Assembly (NCBI RefSeq): GCF_958450345.1
Contig: NC_088780.1
Span: forward strand, 156,036,726 to 156,100,725
Length of the DNA: 64,000 nt
Origin: Calliphora vicina
Lineage: Eukaryota > Arthropoda > Insecta > Diptera > Calliphoridae
Reading direction: 5' to 3'
A program made the translations under genes and the position numbers. The notes under the pieces were generated by a model that made no database searches, was not told the origin of the DNA, and was given only the letters and a program-made list of their open reading frames with translations. Shown piece by piece: positions 32,301 through 47,516 of the stretch; positions within the stretch are counted from its first letter, which is position 1, and the number at the start of each line of letters is the position of its first letter.

Positions 32301-34219
32301 CTCGGGTCTCTAATTTTTTTAAAAAATCGCCAGAAATCCATTTCAGATCTGAATCATGAAATTTTAAATATAAATAGTGCTTAAGAAGATTTACAAAAAA
32401 TACGCTTACTCTATTAGTTGAAGAGATATTTAGATATCAATCTATTTTTCATATTTGTTATTGTAAAATAAAATATCACTTTTAAGTAGTATTTCGCTAA
32501 AGTTCTAAACTAAATAAATCTTAATAATTTACAAAAAATGTTTTATTAAAAAATGTTGAATGAATTTGAAACCATAAGTATTTTTACTACAAAACAGAAA
32601 CTTTTTTCCAACTAACATAATAATAAATTAAGCATATTTCCAAATAAATCCTTCAACACGAAAAAATGTGAAACTCTTAAACGATTTTTTTATCTAAGTA
32701 AATAACTAAATTAATAACTACTACAGTTTTGTGAGTTTCCCAGAACTCTATACTAGTATGTATTTTTAAATATATTTTTTTTTAAATTTAAATACTATAG
32801 AACTCTGGTCCTGGTAATAGAGTAAAAGAGCAATTAAGTGTAAACAATTTATACAAAATTTGGCAAAAAACCAAGACTTAATTTACAAAAATGACTACAA
32901 AGTGTAGAAATGAAATGTTTTAAAACAATTTTATGCAAAATCTAAGAAAACTACACAGTTTTGCCAATTTAGATGATGATTGTTTGCAATGATTATATTT
33001 CATTCATTCGTTCGCAAAATGTTCATTGTCCTCAAGGGTAAAAAGTGAGCAAAACAAAAGAAATTAAAAAAGTGCATTTAAATTGTATGGAAAAGTTTTG
33101 TAAACAAATACACAATGGTCTTTCTTGCACTGCACTGAGTTTATAAATAGTTATAATTAATATTAAGTATACGCAGGGATGGTCTATTAAGAAACAAATA
33201 GTAAGCATATTTGTTTTTAATAAAAGAATGTATTTTAAAATATCTTCCTATTCTATAGCTTATTTTATGCATTTAACACTGCTTTAAAAAATCTTAATAG
33301 CTTCTAATTTAAATTGAACTAAAACAAGTTTTATGAATTTAGTTTTATAATTTTATCTTTAAATTTTCTTTTAGATAATTTATTGGTTAACCTTAGCCAC
33401 ATGAATTCAATTATCTTGCGGCTTGTAGACTAAATCAATTTATTTAAAATGTGTTAGGTTGGTTTTAGGACTTAATTTATTATTTTGTTTTTAACATTGC
33501 CCATATTTAGCAAGAGTAACTTAATCATTACAGCCATAAACTGATAAAATGAAACATTTTAAATTTATTTTGCTACTATGGAAATGATGATGATTTTAAG
33601 GAAGTGTTGGTAACAAATAGAATTTTGGTTATAACTAAACTTTATTACTTATTCAATCAAATAAATATAGGTAAATAGAGCAACAAAAAATTGTCTAAAT
33701 GTAGCCTAAAATTTAAATTTATCACTGGCAAAAATTTCTGCTTTACCAGTTAATTATTCTGCTGATTCATGGTACTTTAAGACTATTTTATTTAATTTTA
33801 CCCCAAACTTGTACTCCTATCACATCCTCTAACATCTTTCCAAAAAAAAAATAATTTTATTAAACTTCCTTAATTTACTTTGGCCTTGTAGCGCATTTCG
33901 TCGTTGCCCTTTTCATACTTTTTGTTTTTCCAAAAACTTTTGATTTAAGCCATATTTTATTTATGTAATATTCCTTGGTCAATCTCATCATCACATAAAC
34001 TCATTATTTACGAAGAAACCATAGAAATTAATAGAATAAAAACAAATATAATATTTACCTTATGTTTTGGCTATCTTACGAAACCAAGAACCTTGAAATG
34101 AATTATTTAAATTTTTTGTAGAAAATTTTCAATGTTTATTTTGGTGAGGTGTTTTTATTTAAATAGTTTCAGCAAAAAAAAAGCTAAGAAATAAAAGAAA
34201 TTATACAGTTTAATCAGAG
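32301..34219. other. AT-rich DNA
   Basis: No gene. A small imperfect hairpin lies at about 32740-32815 (CAGAACTCTATACTAGTAT with ATACTATAGAACTCTGG). Confidence 0.55.
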
Positions 34220-34282
34220 CGAATCGTTACTGGCGATGAAAAATGGATTTCAGTATTTGTTTATAATGAAAGTTATCAATAA
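34220..34282 (+). pseudogene. Short mariner transposase fragment
   Basis: The frame RIVTGDEKWISVFVYNESYQ ends in a stop. RIVTGDEKWI is the signature around the first catalytic aspartate of DD34D mariners. Nothing else of the protein is recognisable on either side, so this is a ~20-codon scrap. Confidence 0.55.
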
Positions 34283-35653
34283 TATATTGACTAAAACAAA
34301 ATTTGTAACTAAATTTTGTACCAGATCTCATAGCTCTAATAGTCTGAAATTTGCCATTCATGCATACACCTTAATCATTGCAATATTATGTTCGAAAAAT
34401 CGAAGTTATGTTCGAAAAAATTATAATCTTTACATCCTGCATACACCTAATGACAATGCAAAATAAATTTTGAATATTCGAACAAATTTAATGTTGTTAA
34501 AATAATCTCTAAATCATGTGGATTCTTACAAAATACTTTTCGTTTATTTGAGGCCAATTAAATTTTCCAATTTCGAATTTGAATTTACAAACATTAAAAA
34601 AAAATCGGAATTTTCATTATCATAGAAGTGTTTTGAATATAGAATTAGAATACAAACATTCTAAAATATGTCCAAAACTCGAATTTAAATTCGAAATATT
34701 CAAATAGCTTTCAAAAGAATAAAATACAATAATAATGAGAAAAGCCCTAAAATGGACGAAATAAACTTTCATTTAAATCAAAATATTTATTACATTATAC
34801 AATTTATATAATTTAATAAATAGTTCAATTTAAATTAAAATTTATTTTCATCTTATTAGCTTTTTTAAAAATGTTTTTTAATCTGCTTAAAATTTTTTCT
34901 CATTTTAGTCATACAAATATTTATGTAACTAAAATTCAAAACATAATCTTGTCATCTAATCAAAAAAAAATAATTGTTATAGAAGTATTAATTTGTTTGT
35001 CCAAAAAAGAAATTTAGAAAAACGAACGTGATTAGATTTCAATATCAAGACAATAGTAGGGAGTAGGAGCGAGACACTTTAAAAAAATTTTGATATTTTA
35101 GAATTTAAATCTTATTTGAGTTTCATAATTATCATAGCAGAACAAGCAAGGTACAATTATTAGAAAGTACGTTCTCAATTATACATTCCCTATAACGTCA
35201 AACAAAAGAAAATTAGAAAAAATGAAAACGAAATGTCTAAGACAAAAAAAAAATAATTAAAAAAATTTTTGTGTATTTACTTTTTTTCCTAAAATATTCA
35301 ATTCAAATTAAATTTTTTCCAAATAAATATGTGTTAGTTTTAATATAACGTGCAAAAGATTGAGAAAACAAAATAAAAAGTGATTGGAGTAAATGCGTTA
35401 TTTGACGTTGTAGGGGTAAATATTGAAAACTCTCCCTAATAATTGTACCTGGTTGGTTCTACCATGATAATTATGAAATCCAAAGACGTAATATATTACA
35501 AAAAATAAACAAAGAAAGGCAAACTGAAAAAAAAAATATTTACATTTAAGCAATAAAGCAAATTGGAGATTGTCGCATAGTGATTCTTTCCATAGGCCAG
35601 CATAAAAAAGAAATAAAAAAATTTCCTGTTTAAAAATATATTATTATTCTCCC
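34283..35653. other. AT-rich DNA with TTCGAA-rich stretch
   Basis: No gene. About 34390-34710 is enriched in TTCGAA/TTCGAAAT words. A GTACAATTAT/ATAATTGTACC pair lies near 35150 and 35440 in opposite orientation. Confidence 0.5.
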
Positions 35654-38600
35654 CAGTATACTGTTTACCCAGTATACTGTCTACCCAGTATACTGTCAAC
35701 CCATTACACTGTCTACCCATTATACTGTCTACCCAGTATATTGTTCCCCAGTATATTGTGTCCCCAGTATACTGTCAACCCATTATACTGTCTACTCAGT
35801 ATACTATCTACCCAGTATACTGTCTACCCAGTATACTGTCTACCCAGTATACTGTCAACCCAGTATACTGTCAACCCAGTATACTGTCAACCCAGTATAC
35901 TGTCTACCCAGTATACTGTTTACCCAGTATACTGTTTACCCAGTATACTGTTTACAGAGTATACTGTCTACCCAGTATACTGTCTACCCAGTATACTGTC
36001 TACCCTGTATACTGTCTACCCAGTAAACTGTCAACCCATTACAATATACTGTCTACCCAGTATATTGTCTCCCCAATATACTGTCAACCCATTATACTGT
36101 CAACCCAGTACACTGTCTACCCAGTCTACCCATTATACTGTCAACCCATTATACTGTCTACCCAATATATTGTCTAATACTGTATACTGTTTACCCAGTA
36201 TACTGTTTACCCAGTATACTGTTTACCCAGTATACTGTTTACCCAGTATACTGTTTACAGAGTATACTGTTTACAGAGTATACTGTCTACCCAGTATACT
36301 GGCTACCCATTATACTGTCTACCCAGTATATTGTCTCCCCAGTATACTGTGAACCCATTACAATATACTGTCTACCAGTATACTGTCTACCCAGTATACT
36401 GTCTACCCATTATACTGTCTACTCATTATACTGTCTACCCAGTATACTGTCTACCCAGTATACTGTCTACCCAGTATACTGTCTACCCAGTATACTGTCA
36501 ACCCATTATACTGTCTACCCATTATACTGTCTACCCAGTATACTGTCTACCCAGTATACTGTCTACCCAGTATACTGTCTACCCAGTATACTGTCTACCC
36601 AGTATACTGTCTACCCATTATACTGTCTACCCATTATACTGTCTACCCAGTCTACTATCAACCCATTATACTGTCTACCCAGTCTACTATCAACCCATTA
36701 TACTGTCTACCCAGTATACTGTCTACCCAGTATACTGTCTACCAGTATACTGTCTACCAGTATACTGTCTACCCATTATACTGTCTATCCAGTATACTGT
36801 CAACCCATTATACTGTCTATCCAGTATACTGTCAACCCATTATACTGTCTACCCAGTATACTGTCTACCCAGTATACTGTCTACCCAGTATACTGTCTAC
36901 CCATTATTGTCTACTCATTATACTGTCTACCCAGTATACTGTCTACCCAGTATACTGTCTACCAGTATACTGTCTACCCAGTATACTGTCTACCCAGTAT
37001 ACTGTCTACCCATTATACTGTCTACCCAGTATACTGTCAACCCATTATACTGTCTACCAGTATACTGTCAACCCATTATACTGTCTACCCAGTATACTGT
37101 CTACCCAGTATACTGTCTACCCAGTATACTGTCTACCCAGTATACTGTCTACCAGTATACTGTCTACCCAGTATACTGTCTACCCAGTATACTGTCTACC
37201 CAGTATACTGTCTACCAGTATACTGTCTACCAGTATACTGTCTACCCAGTATACTGTCTACCCAGTATACTGTCTACCAGTATACTGTCAACCCATTATA
37301 CTGTCTACCCAGTATACTGTCTACCCAGTATACTGTCTACCCAGTATACTGTCTACCCATTATACTGTCTACCCAGTATACTGTCTACCAGTATACTGTC
37401 TACCCAGTATACTGTCTACCCAGTATACTGTCTACCAGTATACTGTCTACCAGTATACTGTCTACCCAGTATACTGTCTACCCAGTATACTGTCTACCCA
37501 GTATACTGTCTACCCATTATACTGTCTACCCAGTATACTGTCAACCCATTATACTGTCTACCAGTATACTGTCAACCCATTATACTGTCTACCCAGTATA
37601 CTGTCTACCCAGTATACTGTCTACCCAGTATACTGTCTACCCAGTATACTGTCTACCCAGTATACTGTCTACCCAGTATACTGTCTACACAGTATACTGT
37701 CTACCCAGTATACTGTCTACCCAGTATACTGTCTACCCAGTATACTGTCTACCCAGTATACTGTCTACACAGTATACTGTCTACACAGTATACTGTCTAC
37801 CCAGTATACTGTCTACCCAGTATACTGTCTACCCAGTATACTGTCTACACAGTATACTCTCTACCCAGTATACTGTCTACCCAGTATACTGTCTACCAGT
37901 ATACTGTCTACCCAGTATACTGTCTACCAGTATACTGTCAACCCATTATACTGTCTACCCAGTATACTGTCTACCAGTATACTGTCTACCAGTATACTGT
38001 CTACCAGTATACTGTCAACCCATTATACTGTCTACCCAGTATACTGTCTACTTAGTATACTGTCTACCCAGTATACTGTCTACTTAGTATACTGTCTACC
38101 CAGTATACTGTCTACCCAGTATACTGTCTACTTAGTATACTGTCAACCCATTATACTGTCTACCCAGTATACTGTCTACCAGTATACTGTCTACCCAGTA
38201 TACTGTCTACCTAGTATACTGTCTACCAGTATACTGTCTACCAGTATACTGTCTACCAGTATACTGTCTACCAGTATACTGTCTACCAGTATACTGTCTA
38301 CCCAGTATACTGTCTACCCAGTATACTGTCTACCCAATATACTGTCTACCCAGTATACTGTCTACCCAGTATACTGTCTACCCAGTATACTGTCTACCCA
38401 TTATTCTGTCTACTCATTATAATGTCTACCCAGTATACTGTCTACCCAGTATACTTTCTACCCATTATACTGTCTACTCATTATAATGTCTACCCAGTAT
38501 ACTGTCTACCAGTATACTGTCTACCCATTATACTGTCTACCCAGTATACTGTCTACCAGTATACTGTCTACTCATTATACTGTCTACCCAGTATACTGTC

Positions 38601-39255
38601 TACCCAGTATACTGTCTACCCAGTATACTGTCTACCCAGCATACTGTCTACCAGTATACTGTCAACCCATTATACTGTCTACCCATTATACTGTCTACCC
38701 AGTATACTGTCTACCCATTATACTGTCTACCCAGTATACTGTCTACCAGTATACTGTCAACCCATTATACTGTCTACCCAGTATACTGTCTACCAGTATA
38801 CTGTCAACCCATTATACTGTCTACCCAATATATAGTGTCTACCCAGTATACTGTCTACCCATTATACTGTCTACCCAGTATACTGTCTACCAGTATACTG
38901 TCAACCCATTATACTGTCTACCCAGTATACTGTCTACCAGTATACTGTCAACCCATTATACTGTCTACCCATTATACTGTCTACCCAGTATACTGTCTAC
39001 CCATTATACTGTCTACCCAGTATACTGTCTACCAGTATACTGTCTACCCAGTATACTGTCTACCAGTATACTGTCTACCCAGTATACTGTCTACCCAGTA
39101 TACTGTCTACCCAGTATACTGTCTACCAGTATACTGTCTACCAGTATACTGTCTACCAGTATACTGTCTACCAGTATACTGTCTACCCAGTATACTGTCT
39201 ACCCAGTATACTGTCTACCCAGTATACTGTCTACCCAGTATACTGTCTACCCAGT

Positions 39256-42200
39256 ATGCTGTCTACCCAGTATACTGTCTACCCAGTATACTGTCTACCC
39301 AGTATACTGTCTACCAGTATACTGTCTACCCAGTATACTGTCTACCCATTATTCTGTCTACTCATTATAATGTCTACCCAGTATACTGTCTACCCAGTAT
39401 ACTGTCTACCCAGTATACTGTCTACCCAGTATACTGTCTACCCAGTATACTTTCTACCCATTATACTGTCTACTCATTATAATGTCTACCCAGTATACTG
39501 TCTACCAGTATACTGTCTACCCATTATACTGTCTACCCAGTATACTGTCTACCAGTATACTGTCTACTCATTATACTGTCTACCCAGTATACTGTCTACC
39601 CAGTATACTGTCTACCCAGTATACTGTCTACCCAGTATACTGTCTACCAGTATACTGTCAACCCATTATACTGTCTACCCATTATACTGTCTACCCAGTA
39701 TACTGTCTACCCATTATACTGTCTACCCAGTATACTGTCTACCAGTATACTGTCAACCCATTATACTGTCTACCCAGTATACTGTCTACCAGTATACTGT
39801 CAACCCATTATACTGTCTACCCATTATACTGTCTACCCAGTATACTGTCTACCCATTATACTGTCTACCCAGTATACTGTCTACCAGTATACTGTCAACC
39901 CATTATACTGTCTACCCAGTATACTGTCTACCAGTATACTGTCAACCCATTATACTGTCTACCCATTATACTGTCTACCCAGTATACTGTCTACCCATTA
40001 TACTGTCTACCCAGTATACTGTCTACCAGTATACTGTCTACCCAGTATACTGTCTACCAGTATACTGTCTACCCAGTATACTGTCTACCCAGTATACTGT
40101 CTACCCAGTATACTGTCTACCAGTATACTGTCTACCCAGTATACTGTCTACCAGTATACTGTCTACCCAGTATACTGTCTACCCAGTATACTTTCTACCC
40201 ATTATACTGTCTACTCATTATAATGTCTACCCAGTATACTGTCTACCAGTATACTGTCTACCCATTATACTGTCTACTCATTATAATGTCTACCCAGTAT
40301 ACTGTCTACCAGTATACTGTCTACTCATTATACTGTCTACCCAGTATACTGTCTACCCAGTATACTGTCTACCCAGTATACTTTCTACCCATTATACTGT
40401 CTACTCATTATAATGTCTACCCAGTATACTGTCTACCAGTATACTGTCTACCCATTATACTGTCTACTCATTATAATGTCTACCCAGTATACTGTCTACC
40501 AGTATACTGTCAACCCATTATACTGTCTACCCATTATACTGTCTACCCAGTATACTGTCTACCAGTATACTGTCTACCCAGTATACTGTCTACCCAGTAT
40601 ACTGTCTACCCAGTATACTGTCTACCAGTATACTGTCTACCCAGTATACTGTCTACCCAGTATACTGTCTACCAGTATACTGTCTACCCAGTATACTGTC
40701 TACCAGTATACTGTCTACCCAGTATACTGTCTACTTAGTATACTGTCTACCCAGTATACTGTCTACTTAGTATACTGTCTACCCAGTATACTGTCTACCC
40801 AGTATACTGTCTACTTAGTATACTGTCTACTTAGTATACTGTCAACCCATTATACTGTCTACCCAGTATACTGTCTACCAGTATACTGTCTACCCAGTAT
40901 ACTGTCTACCTAGTATACTGTCTACCAGTATACTGTCTACCAGTATACTGTCTACCAGTATACTGTCTACCAGTATACTGTCTACCAGTATACTGTCTAC
41001 CCAGTATACTGTCTACCCAGTATACTGTCTACCCAGTATACTGTCTACCCAGTATACTGTCTACCCAGTATGCTGTCTACCCAGTATACTGTCTACCCAG
41101 TATACTGTCTACCCAGTATACTGTCTACCAGTATACTGTCTACCCAGTATACTGTCTACCCATTATTCTGTCTACTCATTATAATGTCTACCCAGTATAC
41201 TGTCTACCCAGTATACTGTCTACCCAGTATACTGTCTACCCAGTATACTGTCTACCCAGTATACTTTCTACCCATTATACTGTCTACTCATTATAATGTC
41301 TACCCAGTATACTGTCTACCAGTATACTGTCTACCCATTATACTGTCTACCCAGTATACTGTCTACCAGTATACTGTCTACTCATTATACTGTCTACCCA
41401 GTATACTGTCTACCCAGTATACTGTCTACCCAGTATACTGTCTACCCAGTATACTGTCTACCCAGTATACTGTCTACCAGTATACTGTCAACCCATTATA
41501 CTGTCTACCCATTATACTGTCTACCCAGTATACTGTCTACCCATTATACTGTCTACCCAGTATACTGTCTACCAGTATACTGTCAACCCATTATACTGTC
41601 TACCCAGTATACTGTCTACCAGTATACTGTCAACCCATTATACTGTCTACCCATTATACTGTCTACCCAGTATACTGTCTACCCATTATACTGTCTACCC
41701 AGTATACTGTCTACCAGTATACTGTCAACCCATTATACTGTCTACCCAGTATACTGTCTACCAGTATACTGTCAACCCATTATACTGTCTACCCATTATA
41801 CTGTCTACCCAGTATACTGTCTACCCATTATACTGTCTACCCAGTATACTGTCTACCAGTATACTGTCTACCCAGTATACTGTCTACCAGTATACTGTCT
41901 ACCCAGTATACTGTCTACCCAGTATACTGTCTACCCAGTATACTGTCTACCAGTATACTGTCTACCCAGTATACTGTCTACCCAATATACTGTCTACCCA
42001 GTATACTGTCTACCCAGTATACTGTCTACCCAGTATACTGTCTACCCATTATTCTGTCTACTCATTATAATGTCTACCCAGTATACTGTCTACCCAGTAT
42101 ACTGTCTACCCAGTATACTGTCTACCCAGTATACTGTCTACCCAGTATACTGTCTACCCAGTATACTTTCTACCCATTATACTGTCTACTCATTATAATG

Positions 42201-45200
42201 TCTACCCAGTATACTGTCTACCAGTATACTGTCTACCCATTATACTGTCTACCCAGTATACTGTCTACCAGTATACTGTCTACTCATTATACTGTCTACC
42301 CAGTATACTGTCTACCCAGTATACTGTCTACCCAGTATACTGTCTACCCAGTATACTGTCTACCCATTATACTGTCTACCCAGTATACTGTCTACCAGTA
42401 TACTGTCAACCCATTATACTGTCTACCCAATATATAGTGTCTACCCAGTATACTGTCTACCCATTATACTGTCTACCCAGTATACTGTCTACCAGTATAC
42501 TGTCAACCCATTATACTGTCTACCCATTATACTGTCTACCCAGTATACTGTCTACCAGTATACTGTCTACTCATTATACTGTCTACCCAGTATACTGTCT
42601 ACCCAGTATACTGTCTACCCAGTATACTGTCTACCCAGTATACTGTCTACCAGTATACTGTCAACCCATTATACTGTCTACCCAATATATAGTGTCTACC
42701 CAGTATACTGTCTACCCATTATACTGTCTACCCAGTATACTGTCTACCAGTATACTGTCAACCCATTATACTGTCTACCCAGTATACTGTCTACCAGTAT
42801 ACTGTCAACCCATTATACTGTCTACCCATTATACTGTCTACCCAGTATACTGTCTACCCATTATACTGTCTACCCAGTATACTGTCTACCAGTATACTGT
42901 CTACCCAGTATACTGTCTACCCAGTATACTGTCTACCCAGTATACTGTCTACCCAGTATACTGTCTACCAGTATACTGTCTACCCAGTATACTGTCTACC
43001 CAGTATACTGTCTACCCAGTATACTGTCTACCAGTATACTGTCTACCAGTATACTGTCTACCAGTATACTGTCTACCAGTATACTGTCTACCCAGTATAC
43101 TGTCTACCCAGTATACTGTCTACCCAGTATACTGTCTACCCAGTATACTGTCTACCCAGTATACTGTCTACCCAGTATGCTGTCTACCCAGTATACTGTC
43201 TACCCAGTATACTGTCTACCCAGTATACTGTCTACCAGTATACTGTCTACCCAGTATACTGTCTACCCAGTATACTGTCTACCCAGTATACTGTCTACCA
43301 GTATACTGTCTACCAGTATACTGTCTACCAGTATACTGTCTACCAGTATACTGTCTACCCAGTATACTGTCTACCCAGTATACTGTCTACCCAGTATACT
43401 GTCTACCCAGTATACTGTCTACCCAGTATGCTGTCTACCCAGTATACTGTCTACCCAGTATACTGTCTACCCAGTATACTGTCTACCAGTATACTGTCTA
43501 CCCAGTATACTGTCTACCCATTATTCTGTCTACTCATTATAATGTCTACCCAGTATACTGTCTACCCAGTATACTGTCTACCCAGTATACTGTCTACCCA
43601 GTATACTGTCTACCCAGTATACTTTCTACCCATTATACTGTCTACTCATTATAATGTCTACCCAGTATACTGTCTACCAGTATACTGTCTACCCATTATA
43701 CTGTCTACCCAGTATACTGTCTACCAGTATACTGTCTACTCATTATACTGTCTACCCAGTATACTGTCTACCCAGTATACTGTCTACCCAGTATACTGTC
43801 TACCCAGTATACTGTCTACCAGTATACTGTCAACCCATTATACTGTCTACCCATTATACTGTCTACCCAGTATACTGTCTACCCATTATACTGTCTACCA
43901 GTATACTGTCAACCCATTATACTGTCTACCCAGTATACTGTCTACCAGTATACTGTCAACCCATTATACTGTCTACCCATTATACTGTCTACCCAGTATA
44001 CTGTCTACCCATTATACTGTCTACCCAGTATACTGTCTACCAGTATACTGTCTACCCAGTATACTGTCTACCAGTATACTGTCTACCCAGTATACTGTCT
44101 ACCCATTATACTGTCTACCCAGTATACTGTCTACCAGTATACTGTCTACCCATTATACTGTCTACCCAGTATACTGTCTACCCATTATACTGTCTACCCA
44201 GTATACTGTCTACCAGTATACTGTCTACCCATTATACTGTCTACCCAGTATACTGTCTACCCAGTATACTGTCTACCCATTATACTGTCTACCCATTATA
44301 CTGTCTACCCAGTATACTGTCTACCCATTATACTGTCTACCCAGTATACTGTCTACCAGTATACTGTCAACCCATTATACTGTCTACCCAGTATACTGTC
44401 TACCAGTATACTGTCTACCCATTATACTGTCTACCCAGTATACTGTCTACCAGTATACTGTCAACCCATTATACTGTCTACCCAGTATACTGTCTACCAG
44501 TATACTGTCAACCCATTATACTGTCTACCCATTATACTGTCTACCCAGTATACTGTCTACCCATTATACTGTCTACCCAGTATACTGTCTACCAGTATAC
44601 TGTCTACCCAGTATACTGTCTACCAGTATACTGTCTACCCAGTATACTGTCTACCAGTATACTGTCTACTCATTATACTGTCTACCCAGTATACTGTCTA
44701 CCCAGTATACTGTCTACCCAGTATACTGTCTACCCAGTATACTGTCTACCCAGTATACTGTCTACCAGTATACTGTCAACCCATTATACTGTCTACCCAT
44801 TATACTGTCTACCCAGTATACTGTCTACCCATTATACTGTCTACCCAGTATACTGTCTACCAGTATACTGTCAACCCATTATACTGTCTACCCAGTATAC
44901 TGTCTACCAGTATACTGTCAACCCATTATACTGTCTACCCATTATACTGTCTACCCAGTATACTGTCTACCCATTATACTGTCTACCCAGTATACTGTCT
45001 ACCAGTATACTGTCAACCCATTATACTGTCTACCCAGTATACTGTCTACCAGTATACTGTCAACCCATTATACTGTCTACCCAGTATACTGTCTACCCAT
45101 TATACTGTCTACTCATTATAATGTCTACCCAGTATACTGTCTACCCAGTATACTGTCTACCCAGTATACTGTCTACCCAGTATACTGTCTACCCAGTATA

Positions 45201-45800
45201 CTGTCTACCCAGTATACTGTCTACCAGTATACTGTCTACCCAGTATACTGTCTACCCAGTATACTGTCTACCCATTATACTGTCTACTCATTATAATGTC
45301 TACCCAGTATACTGTCTACCCAGTATACTGTCTACCCAGTATACTGTCTACCCAGTATACTGTCTACCCAGTATACTGTCTACCAGTATACTGTCAACCC
45401 ATTATACTGTCTACCCATTATACTGTCTACCCAGTATACTGTCTACCCATTATACTGTCTACCCAGTATACTGTCTACCAGTATACTGTCAACCCATTAT
45501 ACTGTCTACCCAGTATACTGTCTACCAGTATACTGTCAACCCATTATACTGTCTACCCAGTATACTGTCTACCCATTATACTGTCTACTCATTATAATGT
45601 CTACCCAGTATACTGTCTACCCAGTATACTGTCTACCCAGTATACTGTCTACCCAGTATACTGTCTACCCAGTATACTGTCTACCCAGTATACTGTCTAC
45701 CAGTATACTGTCTACCCAGTATACTGTCTACCCAGTATACTGTCTACCCATTATACTGTCTACTCATTATAATGTCTACCCAGTATACTGTCTACCCAGT
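39256..45800. repeat. Higher-order repeats inside the palindromic minisatellite
   Basis: Rare variants mark longer repeated blocks. CAGTATGCTG occurs near 39253, 41067, 43174 and 43425. The pair CATTATTCTG then CATTATAATG occurs near 38400, 39348, 41161, 42047 and 43520. CAATATATAGTG occurs near 38826, 42427 and 42682. Starting from the GTATGC markers at 39.25, 41.07 and 43.43 kb, the order of variants stays the same for several hundred bases, giving block offsets of about 1.81 and 2.36 kb. The 43174-43425 pair is a local 251-bp duplication. Blocks have therefore been duplicated as multi-unit segments. Confidence 0.7.
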
Positions 45801-47516
45801 ATACTGTCTACCAGTATACTGTCTACCCAGTATACTGTCTACCAGTATACTGTCTACCCAGTATACTGTCTACCAGTATACTGTCTACCCAGTATACTGT
45901 CTACCAGTATACTGTCTACCCAGTATACTGTCTACCAGTATACTGTCTACCCAGTATACTGTCTACCCAGTATACTTTCTACCCATTATACTGTCTACTC
46001 ATTATAATGTCTACCCAGTATACTGTCTACCAGTATACTGTCTACCCATTATACTGTCTACCCAGTATACTGTCTACCAGTATACTGTCTACTCATTATA
46101 CTGTCTACCCAGTATACTGTCTACCCAGTATACTGTCTACCCAGTATACTGTCTACCCAGTATACTGTCTACCCAGTATACTGTCTACCAGTATACTGTC
46201 TACCCAGTATACTGTCTACCCAGTATACTGTCTACCCAGTATACTGTCTACCAGTATACTGTCTACCCAGTATACTGTCTACCCAGTATACTGTCTACCA
46301 GTATACTGTCTACCCAGTATACTGTCTACCCAGTATACTGTCTACCAGTATACTGTCTACCCAGTATACTGTCTACCCAGTATACTGTCTACTTAGTATA
46401 CTGTCTACCAGTATACTGTCTACCCATTATACTGTCTACCCAGTATACTGTCAACCCATTATACTGTCTACCCAGTATACTGTCTACCAGTATACTGTCT
46501 ACCCAGTATACTGTCTACCCAGTATACTGTGTACCAGTATACTGTCTACCCAGTATACTGTCTACCAGTATACTGTCTACCCAGTATACTGTCTACCCAG
46601 TATACTGTCTACCAGTATACTGTCTACCAGTATACTGTCTACCCAGTATACTGTCTACCCAGTATACTGTCTACCCAGTATACTGTCTACCCAGTATACC
46701 GTCTACCCAGTATACTGTCTACTTAGTATACTGTCTACCCAGTATACTGTCTACTTAGTATACTGTCTACTTAGTATACTGTCTACCCAGTATACTGTCT
46801 ACTTAGTATACTGTCTACCAGTATACTGTCTACCCATTATACTGTCTACCCAGTATACTGTCTACCAGTATACTGTCTACCCAGTATACTGTCTACCCAG
46901 TATACTGTCTACCCAGTATACTGTCTACCAGTATACTGTCTACCCAGTATACTGTCTACCCAGTATACTGTCTACCCAGTATACTGTCTACCCAGTATAC
47001 TGTCTACCCAGTATACTGTCTACCCATTATACTGTCTACCCAGTATACTGTCAACCCATTATACTGTCTACCAGTATACTGTCTACCCAGTATACTGTCA
47101 ACCCATTATACTGTCTACCCAGTATACTGTCTACCCAGTATACTGTCTACCCAGTATACTGTCTACCAAGTATACTGTCTACCCAGTATACTGTCTACCC
47201 ATTATACTGTCTACCAAGTATACTGTCAACCCATTATACTGTCTACCAAGTATACTGTCAACCCATTATACTGTCTACCCAGTATACTGTCTACCCATTA
47301 TACTGTCTACCCAATATACTGTCAACCCATTATACTGTCTACCCAGTATACTGTCAACCCATTATACTGTCTACCAGTATACTGTCAACCCATTATACTG
47401 TCTACCAGTATACTGTCAACCCATTATACTGTCTACCCAGTATACTGTCTACCCAGTATACTGTCTACCCAGTATACTGTCAACCCATTATACTGTCTAC
47501 CAGTATACTGTCTACC

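Noticed and set aside
47160..47300. ACCAAGTATACTG variants as a possible separate repeat family
   Set aside because: They are single-base variants of the same unit mixed among normal units.
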